Shown here one piece after another: positions 1 to 6,400 of a stretch of DNA of 8,376 nt. Origin of the DNA: JBDKGH01 sp039798265 (lineage in GTDB: Bacteria; Bacteroidota; Bacteroidia; Flavobacteriales_D; Sanyastnellaceae). The notes beneath the pieces are model-generated. The model ran no database searches. It saw only the letters and a program-made list of their open reading frames with translations, and was not told where the DNA came from. Each line of letters starts with the position of its first letter. Position 1 is the stretch's first letter. Both the position numbers and the translations under genes were made by a program. The stretch is taken from assembly GCA_039798265.1 (NCBI GenBank), contig JBDKGH010000085.1:1-8376 (forward strand), in the 5' to 3' direction.

Positions 1-9
1 ACCATTGAC

Positions 10-783
10 ATGAATTTTCTACTTGAATCTCTAGAAGAGGAAATAAGCGAGTATCGCAATCAACTCCTCAATCATCCTGTATACCATTCGCTTCGCACCA
101 TCGAAGATCTCCGTATTTTTATGGAGCATCATACGTTTGCTGTTTGGGACTTTATGTCCTTGCTCAAATGGTTACAATCTCATTACACTCGTGCCCATTC
201 TCCTTGGATCCCGGTAAGTAGCGGGGATATTCGGTTTATGATCAATGAAATGGTTCTGGGTGAAGAAAGTGATGAACATCCCAATGGCGGTCGCATTAGC
301 CATTACGAGCTCTACTTAGAAGCTATGATGCAGGCGGGTGCGAATACATCCGCCATCAGCGAATTGGTGACTCAAATAGGCAAAGGAATGTCTGTGAACG
401 ACGCCTTAGTTTTTTCACGATGCCCAACAGCGGCTCAAAAATTCGTTGGCCAAACATTCAAATTCATAGACAGCGGAAAATCACATGTTATCGCTTCTGC
501 TTTTACTTTTGGAAGAGAAGATCTCATTCCAGATATGTTCACTCACTTTGTAGAAAGTCTGCCTGAGAAACAAAGTGGTCAATTAGAGATCTTCGATTAT
601 TATTTGAAAAGACATATCGAACTCGACGGTGATCATCACAGTCATTTGGCTAAAAAGATGATCAGTGAATTATGTGGATCTAACCCAGAACGTTGGCGAG
701 AAGCTACCACAGCAGCCATCGACTCCTTGAATGCACGTATTGAGCTGTGGGACGGTGTAATGATGAATTTACAATCGGTTTAA
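10..783 (+). CDS. DUF3050 family protein (heme-oxygenase-like fold)
   Basis: This 257-residue soluble protein is recognised as a DUF3050 member from the run around residues 21-55 (NHPVY, the EHHTFAVWDFMSLL block), the HYELYLEAM block near residue 98, FTFGRED near 165 and the RHIELDGDHH block at 201-210. The family is predicted to be all-helical and related to heme oxygenase / TENA / PqqC proteins; its reaction is not known to me. Conserved acidic and histidine residues (Glu85, Glu86, His98, Glu100, His202, Glu204, Asp206, His209, His210) could form a di-iron site like those of heme-oxygenase-like oxidases, but this is inference. No signal peptide or membrane segment is seen. The length is normal for the family. 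The ATG at 10 gives a full-length product, but the frame is open to the window edge, so an earlier start cannot be excluded. A strong terminator follows, which separates it from the signalling operon. Confidence 0.85.
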   Translation: MNFLLESLEEEISEYRNQLLNHPVYHSLRTIEDLRIFMEHHTFAVWDFMSLLKWLQSHYTRAHSPWIPVSSGDIRFMINEMVLGEESDEHPNGGRISHYELYLEAMMQAGANTSAISELVTQIGKGMSVNDALVFSRCPTAAQKFVGQTFKFIDSGKSHVIASAFTFGREDLIPDMFTHFVESLPEKQSGQLEIFDYYLKRHIELDGDHHSHLAKKMISELCGSNPERWREATTAAIDSLNARIELWDGVMMNLQSV

Positions 784-818
784 GGTCCAAGAAAATTTTT
801 ACTATATTTGATAAAATC

Positions 819-846
819 AAAGAGCCACTCCGTTGAGTGGCTCTTT
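819..846 (+). terminator. Intrinsic terminator after the DUF3050 gene
   Basis: A perfect 12-bp stem, AAAGAGCCACTC (819-830) and GAGTGGCTCTTT (835-846), closes a CGTT tetraloop 36 bases after the stop codon. The run of T is short and partly inside the stem (CTCTTTAATAAG), so the tract is imperfect, but stem strength and position fit a rho-independent terminator. On the minus strand the stem is followed by a T-rich stretch, so it may work in both directions. Confidence 0.8.
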
Positions 847-877
847 AATAAGCTTAAACCATTTCTCTCTCTCACTT

Positions 878-907
878 CCCCGATACTTCGGGGTTCCCTC
901 TCGGGAA
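878..907. repeat. Tandem GC-rich hairpins (REP-like palindromic unit)
   Basis: Two hairpins lie side by side without a gap: CCCCGA-TACT-TCGGGG (878-893, 6-bp stem) and TTCCC-TCTC-GGGAA (894-907, 5-bp stem). Both have 4-base loops and are GC-rich in an AT-rich gap. This is the look of a dispersed extragenic palindrome rather than a terminator, since no T-run follows. Only one copy is present in the window, so repetition in the genome is not shown. Confidence 0.5.
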
Positions 908-932
908 TCTTCAAAAATGAACGCACTCGCCC

Positions 933-951
933 ATAGTCAAGTTCGTGCCAA
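933..951. repeat. Repeat copy 1, ATAGTCA-N4-CGTGCCAA
   Basis: First copy of a 19-base motif, ATAGTYA-N4-CGTGCCAA; the second copy is at 975-993. Read on the minus strand it gives TTGGCACG, which equals the consensus sigma54 -24 element, but the -12 position reads TGACT rather than TTGCW. It may be an activator-binding site, a degenerate minus-strand promoter, or a diverged repeat. Confidence 0.45.
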
Positions 952-974
952 GAAATCCAAACGTTGAAAATCAG

Positions 975-993
975 ATAGTTACAACCGTGCCAA
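975..993. repeat. Repeat copy 2, ATAGTTA-N4-CGTGCCAA
   Basis: Second copy of the 19-base motif. It differs from copy 1 at one of the 15 defined positions, and its start is 42 bp further on, close to four helical turns, so both copies would face the same side of the helix. On the minus strand it reads TTGGCACG-GTTG-TAACT, with a perfect -24 half and a poor -12 half. Its left end overlaps the left arm of the inverted repeat at 966-976. Confidence 0.45.
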
Positions 994-1023
994 ACTTGTT
1001 TTATTCCAATTCATGGACTGCGA

Positions 1024-1038
1024 TTCTTTAAAAAGGAA
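1024..1038. promoter_or_regulatory. Palindrome TTCTTTAAAAAGGAA, candidate operator
   Basis: This near-palindrome has 6-base arms around AAA, with one mismatch (T against G). It is related to the perfect palindrome centred 119 bp downstream, and in both cases a GGACT sequence begins 16 bp before the centre. It is a candidate weak site for a dimeric regulator, possibly the NtrC-family protein encoded downstream. No binding evidence exists in the sequence itself. Confidence 0.4.
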
Positions 1039-1115
1039 TAAAAAAGACACTTTTCTCAACTGAAGCCATCTGATTTTCTAAGGGCCTTAGATCAGGGAAT
1101 CACTCTCAGACAACT

Positions 1116-1139
1116 CTTGGTTTTCCATTTTTAGGACTT
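1116..1139. repeat. Imperfect direct repeat, copy B
   Basis: This stretch begins CTTGG and ends GGACTT, with a T-rich middle. It matches the stretch at 1220-1242 over its full length with about five differences, and a weaker copy lies at 995-1020. Copy B is followed at once by the perfect palindrome at 1143-1157. It appears to be part of a diverged repeat unit with a period of roughly 100-120 bp. Confidence 0.4.
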
Positions 1140-1142
1140 GTA

Positions 1143-1157
1143 TTCCGTAAAACGGAA
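1143..1157. promoter_or_regulatory. Perfect palindrome TTCCGTAAAACGGAA, candidate operator
   Basis: The 6-base arms TTCCGT and ACGGAA surround AAA. An inverted repeat of 15 bp suits a dimer with a Fis-type helix-turn-helix, which is what the downstream response regulator carries, and the position about 285 bp before its start fits an upstream activating site. The left half (TTCCGTAAA) recurs without its partner at 1357-1365. Assigning it to this regulator is inference. Confidence 0.45.
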
Positions 1158-1219
1158 ATAATCACTACGATTTAATTCCTAATCACCTGCTATTAAACAC
1201 CTTACAAAGTTGGTTCGTT

Positions 1220-1242
1220 TTTGGTTTCTAATTTTTGGACTT
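1220..1242. repeat. Imperfect direct repeat, copy C
   Basis: This is the third member of the diverged direct repeat, most like copy B at 1116-1139. After its GGACTT it continues TTCCG, but the palindrome seen in copies A and B is broken here. A further shared block, ACACTTTTCT, follows copies A and C at 1047-1056 and 1266-1275, at nearly the same distance (32 and 29 bp) from GGACT. Confidence 0.35.
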
Positions 1243-1306
1243 TCCGAACAAAAAACCTTAACTCAACACTTTTCTAATCGTCTAACTAGACCTTTTCCCT
1301 TCCCGA

Positions 1307-1319
1307 ACATTGTCAATGT
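1307..1319. promoter_or_regulatory. Small palindrome ACATTG-T-CAATGT
   Basis: Perfect 6-base arms flank a single T, about 120 bp before the response-regulator start. It is the closest perfect palindrome of this size to the operon start and could be an operator near the promoter. AT-rich sequence produces such palindromes by chance fairly often. Confidence 0.25.
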
Positions 1320-1436
1320 ATTGATTTTATTGACCTTTACAGTAAATCATTTATTTTTCCGTAAATTGTCATAGAAAGAAATACCTTGATCTGATCAACC
1401 TCACTATTCCAAAAAACAGAAATAAGCAATTTCGCA

Positions 1437-2870
1437 ATGGAAAATCAAATGAGTAATTATTTGGATTCGCAAGTGGTCGGATTTGAGCCGAAACCTTTTC
1501 AAAATAACGCTGACATGCAGAACAAGAACTTTTTAATATTCATCGTAGAGGACGATCCTTGGTACGGCGAGTTACTCGAGTACCAATTGTCCTTAAATCC
1601 AGACTACGAAGTAAAGCGCTTTACCAGTGGTAAAGAACTTCTCAATAATCTCTATATGCAGCCCAACGTTATCACGTTGGATCTGCGCCTACCCGATATT
1701 GCAGGTGATCGTTTGCTGGAATTGGTGAAGCAACAACTAAGCGAAGTACCCATCATCGTTATCAGTGGTCAAGATGATGTATCGTTAGCGGTAGATCTTT
1801 TGCGAAAAGGTGTTTATGATTACTTGGTGAAAAATGAAAACACCAAAGACCAACTTTGGAATACGATTATCAAGATTCGTGAAAATCAAAGTTTAAAAAC
1901 AGAAGTAGCCCAACTAAGGAAAGAGTTAGGTGAGAAATATGACTTTGAAAAAACGATCAAAGGAAAAAGTCCGGCCTTAATGAAAGTATTTGACCTCATC
2001 CAAAAAGCGGTGAAGACAAATATCAATGTATCCATCACCGGCGAAACGGGAACTGGTAAAGAAGTAGTAGCAAAAGCTATACACTACAATTCCACTCGAA
2101 AAGAAAAGCCCTTTGTTGCTGTAAATATGGCCGCCATTCCGCGCGAGTTAATTGAAAGCGAACTTTTCGGACATGAAAAAGGAGCTTTTACTGGAGCGAT
2201 GGGTAGAAAAATAGGAAAGTTTGAAGAAGCTAACCGAGGAACGATCTTTTTAGATGAAATAGCCGAGCTCGATTTAGCGCTTCAATCCAAACTACTTCGT
2301 GTACTGCAAGAAAGAGAAGTCACTCCCGTAGGTAGCAACGAAGTCATTAAGCTGGATGTGCGGGTTATCGTAGCCACACATAAGCATTTAGGTGATGAAG
2401 TAAAAAGAGGAAACTTCCGCGAAGATTTATACTATCGTTTGATGGGATTGCCTATTGAACTTCCTGCTCTTCGTGAGCGCGGTAATGACATTTTAATTTT
2501 GGCCAAATATTTCGCGGATGATTTTTGTAATGACAATGGACTTCCGTTGCTCAACATACATCAGAGTGCACGTGACAAACTACTTGCCTACAACTTCCCT
2601 GGCAACGTTAGAGAATTAAAATCCATCATCGATTTAGCCGTGGTGATGTCCGATGGTCAAGAGCTTCGTGCAGATGATATTACCTATGTAGCTACTCGCG
2701 GTGATGAGACTTTCACTGCAGTAGAGAAATCGCTGCGCGCTTATACGCTTGAAATTATTCGCTTCTATCTACGCAAGTACAACAATGATGTGTTGTTAGT
2801 GGCAGATAAACTCGACATTGGTAAGTCCACTATTTATAAAATGATCAAGGATAAAGAAATTGTACTGTAA
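1437..2870 (+). CDS. Sigma54-dependent response regulator, NtrC/AtoC family
   Basis: This is a complete transcriptional activator of 477 residues. The receiver domain (about 32-150) has the acidic cluster Glu38-Asp39-Asp40, phosphoacceptor Asp82, Ser110 and Lys132. The AAA+ domain (about 170-410) shows Walker A GETGTGKE (202-209), an intact GAFTGA loop (249-254) that contacts sigma54, Walker B GTIFLDEI (268-275), an arginine-finger region FREDLYYRL (327-335) and FPGNVREL (387-394). A Fis-type helix-turn-helix closes the protein (about 430-473). All catalytic residues are present, so it should activate sigma54 promoters when phosphorylated. About 30 residues precede the receiver; starts at Met5 or Met27 (1515) are possible. 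No Shine-Dalgarno is seen, as is common in Bacteroidota. Its stop codon overlaps the next start by one base (TAATG), which ties it to the H-NOX and kinase genes; it is the likely end point of that kinase's phosphorelay. Confidence 0.95.
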   Translation: MENQMSNYLDSQVVGFEPKPFQNNADMQNKNFLIFIVEDDPWYGELLEYQLSLNPDYEVKRFTSGKELLNNLYMQPNVITLDLRLPDIAGDRLLELVKQQLSEVPIIVISGQDDVSLAVDLLRKGVYDYLVKNENTKDQLWNTIIKIRENQSLKTEVAQLRKELGEKYDFEKTIKGKSPALMKVFDLIQKAVKTNINVSITGETGTGKEVVAKAIHYNSTRKEKPFVAVNMAAIPRELIESELFGHEKGAFTGAMGRKIGKFEEANRGTIFLDEIAELDLALQSKLLRVLQEREVTPVGSNEVIKLDVRVIVATHKHLGDEVKRGNFREDLYYRLMGLPIELPALRERGNDILILAKYFADDFCNDNGLPLLNIHQSARDKLLAYNFPGNVRELKSIIDLAVVMSDGQELRADDITYVATRGDETFTAVEKSLRAYTLEIIRFYLRKYNNDVLLVADKLDIGKSTIYKMIKDKEIVL

Positions 2871-3418
2871 TGGTAGGGAACATCAATATGGTCTTTTATG
2901 AGTACATCTCGTTAAAACACAGTCCGGAAGCATGGATTGAGATTGCGGATGTACTCAAATTAAAAGAGCAATTTGTTGTTCAAGGCAGCGCATACCCAGA
3001 CGCTATGACTTATAAAATAGCAGAGGCGGCCTCTACTGTTTTAAAAATACCACAGTCCAAAATACTTCATGAAATAGGGAAATACTATGTAGTAGATGTA
3101 CTACATAATCAATATGATAATTTAAAATTACTACCGGGCAAAACGCTCAAGGATATACTTGAATACTTACCCACCTATCACAATAGACTGGGTATCATTC
3201 AGCCTTATTTGCATTTGCCCACCTTTCTATCCAGGCCATTGGGAGAGAGAGGTTATGAGATTTGGTACAAAGGAGAAACCCTCGATGACCACCTGTTTAT
3301 TACTGGATTACTCGATGGGATTATTCAAGTGTACAACTATGGCGTGAGCGCAACCGTAAAGCAAACCAAAAAACGCAGCTCCAAGGAGCAATTCGATGTA
3401 TACGAAATCCACTGGTAA
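2870..3418 (+). CDS. Stand-alone H-NOX (heme NO-binding, HNOB) domain protein
   Basis: This 182-residue protein is one H-NOX domain. Compared from memory with the N-terminal domain of sGC beta1, it lines up from the first residue (MVGNIN with MYGFVN), which supports the ATG at 2870 over the ATG at 2888, although an AGGGA sequence precedes the latter. Shared points are W22 in the first helices, the QFVV and YPD region (34-44), the AAS..L and EIG segment (53-70), proximal heme-ligand His104 in YHNRL, Pro117 in LPTF and the GLLDGI helix (146-151). The YxSxR motif that binds heme propionates reads YKGET (133-137): only the tyrosine is kept. H-NOX proteins sense NO or O2 through ferrous heme and often control a neighbouring kinase. 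The gene overlaps the regulator by 1 base and the kinase by 23 bases. Because the Ser and Arg are lost, heme binding is uncertain. Confidence 0.88.
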   Translation: MVGNINMVFYEYISLKHSPEAWIEIADVLKLKEQFVVQGSAYPDAMTYKIAEAASTVLKIPQSKILHEIGKYYVVDVLHNQYDNLKLLPGKTLKDILEYLPTYHNRLGIIQPYLHLPTFLSRPLGERGYEIWYKGETLDDHLFITGLLDGIIQVYNYGVSATVKQTKKRSSKEQFDVYEIHW

Positions 3419-6400
3419 AGCTACCTTCACTTATCCAGAGGTCAATTACGATCAGCTATTTCCATTTCATTTGGTGATGGATGAGCAGCGTAACCTCTTG
3501 CATTTTGGCCCTAGTTTGAAAAAACTGATGGGCGATTCCAACTATAAAAAGTTTGATGATCTTTTTAAACTCGAACGACCAGATTGCGATTTGGATCTTT
3601 TTTTTAACGATGATCATTTTCCCACGCAGTTATCAATTATCCAAAGCAAACTTCCCAATAAGCTAACCTTGACGGGCAGTTTTACGGCACTTCCTGGAAA
3701 AGAAGGACATCTTTTTTTATGTACACCGTGGTTTAAGTCGCCCGAAGAAATGAACCAATTGGGATTGTCAATTACTGACTATCCTTCTTTCGACACCAGT
3801 GTCTCACAGCTACATTTATTGCGAGCTCAAGAATCGGCGAACAAAGACATAAGCACACTTTTCAAACGACTGAGTTCTCAGAAAGAAGAGCTTGAGTTAC
3901 TTTCTATGATTGTACAGAAAGCAGCCAATGCGATTATCATTCTCAACTCCCATTCAGTAATAGAGTACGCCAATCCCGCTCTTTCTAACCTTCTTGGATT
4001 CGCACCAGAAGAAGTGACAGGAAAACCTATTCAAGAAATTATTGCTGAAAACAAATCTGATCATGAATTAGGTGTGGCTTTGAAGAGTGTGTTGGAAGGA
4101 CATAGCAGCTTAGTCGAAACACAACTTTCTACCAAACTTGGCACAGCACTTTGGGTGAATATTCAAATACAGCCTCTACTAGGATACACCGGTATCGTAG
4201 AAAAGTACTATTTGATGATCGAAAACGTAACGACTAGTCATGCTGCTCGAGAACTCCTTCGTGAAAGTGAGGCACAGCTTAAACTAGCCGTAGAGGGTTC
4301 AGGAGAGGGAATTTGGTCATTGAATCTGACCACTGGTGATTTCAAGGTATCGCATCAATTCAACCATCTCATTGGACTGCCGGAAACGACAAAATTATCT
4401 CCTGAGGCCGTAATAGAACTTATTCATGAACAAGATAAAGAGCGTACTTTAAAACAATTACAATCGCTCATCGACGATAAAACAGATACGTTTTTCTGTG
4501 AATTCCGAGTGCTTCAGAACAATGAGGTGACCAAGCACTTTCAGATGAAAGGGCGAAAAATCAAATCCATTTTCGATGGCAGTACGCAGATTGCAGGAAC
4601 CTTAGCCGACATCTCCGTGCAAAAAGAGCTCGAGGAAGAATTAAAAATTTCCGCGAAGCGTTTCTTTACGTTGCTGAGCAACATGAATACCGGTGTATTG
4701 ATGGAAGATCAGCACCGACACATCGTGCTTCTCAATCAAGCAGCTTGCGATATGTTTGGTTTCCCTGTTCGTGCGGAAGATCTCATTGGAGCTGATTGCT
4801 CACAGATGGCCGATCAATCGAAGCACCTTTTCACCAACCCCGAACAATTTGTTAGTCGTATCAATGAGATTTTAGCCAATAAAACAACAGTTCTGAGTGA
4901 AGAGCTATACTTGCTGTCAGGACATATAATAGAGCGCGATTACATTCCTCTTTTCAATGAGGGCGCTTATCGTGGGCACTTTTGGCAATACCGAGATATT
5001 ACGACTCGAAAAAATAGCGAAGAGTTATTACGCAACAACGAAGAGAAATACCGAAACATCATTGAGAATATGCACCTCGGCTTGCTCGAAGTGGACCTCA
5101 ATGAAACCATCCAATATGCCAACGACAGTTTCTGCGAAATGAGTGGGTTCAGCTCTGAAGAACTCATTGGCAGTTGCACATTAAATCTATTCCCTGTTAA
5201 TGCGGAAGATTTAGTGAAAGAAAAACAGTACTTACGAGCACGAGGTATTCTCGACACTTATGAGATTCAAGTAAAAAACAGAAAAAATGAATCGCGTTGG
5301 TGGCTAATCAGTGGTGCGCCTATGTACGATCAAAACGGCAATCAAACCGGATCTATCGGTATTCACTTGGATATATCGGAGCAGAAAAAACTGCAAGATC
5401 AATTGATGATTGCTAAAATGCGTGCAGAAGAATCGAATGTAGCAAAAGATAAATTCTTAGCTAATATTTCGCATGAACTTCGAACTCCTGTAAACGGCAT
5501 CATAGGAATGAGTCGCAATCTAGCGCGCACCAGCCTTTTGCCAGAACAGAAGAAATACCTCCACATGTTGCGCAGTGCAACAGACCAGTTGTTGATTATG
5601 CTAAATGACATTTTGGATTTAGCAAAAATTGACGCTGGAAAAATTCACCTTGATTACCGCAGTTTCAACTTGCCTGCTGCCATTTACAAATCGATCGACG
5701 TAGTGCAATCGCGAGCAGAAGAAAAAGGACTTTCACTGCGAATTCAAATGGATGATAGTTTATCGATGGTTTATGTGGGGGAAGAAAAACGACTTCGTCA
5801 GATCTTGATCAACATTCTGAGCAATGCGGTAAAATTCACCGAAAAAGGATATGTTCAAATCACCTGCAGCAAAGTATCAAGCTCTGGTAAGCGTGATCAA
5901 ATATTGATTGAAATTACCGATACGGGTATTGGTATGGATGATGAATTTAAAAAACGTCTCTTCCAAAAATTTGCTCAAGAAGATGAAAACTCAAGTCGCC
6001 ACTATGGGGGAACAGGCCTAGGATTGAGCATCAGCCGAGAACTCATCGAATTGATGGGCGGAAAAATCGAAGTCAATTCCACTAAAAATAAAGGAACCAC
6101 AGTAAGCTTGCTGATACCTTTTGATATAGGAAGACCAGAAGAGTTGATTCCCGAAGAAACGGAACACATTGACACCACCATACTCAACAACTCAAAAATT
6201 TTGTTGGTAGAAGACAACGACCTCAACCAAATGGTGGTGAGCATTGCCCTTGAACATTATGGAGCTTACATATCGTGTGTTTTTTCAGGAAAAGACGCCT
6301 TGGAAAGAATGGAGCAACAAGAGTTCGATCTCATCTTGATGGATATTCAGATGCCAGGCATGGATGGATACGAAACAGCTTCACTCATTCGTCAGAAATA

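Larger units (their letters stand above)
966..1078. repeat. Nested inverted repeats (11-bp and 9-bp arms)
   Basis: The outer arms GAAAATCAGAT (966-976) and ATCTGATTTTC (1068-1078) are perfect reverse complements. Inside them lies a second pair, TTTTATTCC (999-1007) and GGAATAAAA (1035-1043). The spacing between outer and inner arms is similar on both sides (22 and 24 bases), so a two-tier stem is possible in RNA. Its role is unknown; it could be a structured leader, an operator arrangement, or a decayed mobile repeat. AT-rich DNA gives short inverted repeats by chance, but the 11-bp perfect arm is longer than usual. Confidence 0.45.
784..1436. other. 653-bp intergenic region with dense repeat structure, no gene
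   Basis: No open frame of useful length or recognisable protein fragment is seen on either strand. From left to right it holds the terminator at 819-846, tandem hairpins at 878-907, two copies of a CGTGCCAA-containing repeat (933-951 and 975-993), an 11-bp inverted repeat (966-976 with 1068-1078), two related palindromes (1024-1038 and 1143-1157), imperfect direct repeats (about 995-1020, 1116-1139, 1220-1242), and a small palindrome at 1307-1319. It lies directly upstream of the response regulator and should carry the promoter of the three-gene operon. No exact Bacteroidota promoter box (TAnnTTTG) and no good plus-strand sigma54 -24/-12 pair was found between 850 and 1436. Confidence 0.7.

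Noticed and set aside
803..810. TATATTTG, an exact match to the Bacteroidota -7 box TAnnTTTG
   Set aside because: No TTG-type -33 box lies at the expected distance, and transcription would run at once into the terminator stem at 819-846, so it is probably chance in an AT-rich stretch.
1210..1226. TTGGTTCGTTTTTGGTT as a plus-strand sigma54 promoter for the operon
   Set aside because: Only the GG of the -24 box is kept, CAC reads TTC, and the -12 GC reads GT; the match is too weak to call.
933..1275. A CRISPR array, suggested by spaced repeats
   Set aside because: The repeats differ from one another, the intervals are irregular (42, 103, 119 bp), and no cas gene is present.
2888..2890. Alternative start of the H-NOX at the second ATG, preceded by AGGGA
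   Set aside because: The first six residues (MVGNIN) match the conserved H-NOX N-terminus in position, and Bacteroidota rarely depend on Shine-Dalgarno sequences, so the ATG at 2870 is preferred.
3396..3900. A cyclase gene expected from the sGC-like H-NOX and HNOBA domains
   Set aside because: No cyclase catalytic domain is encoded anywhere in the window; the HNOBA domain leads into PAS and kinase domains instead.
4967..5257. Minus-strand open frames inside the kinase gene (also 5399-5611 and 6002-6244)
   Set aside because: They lie antisense to well-conserved PAS, HisKA and HATPase coding sequence and show no recognisable protein features.
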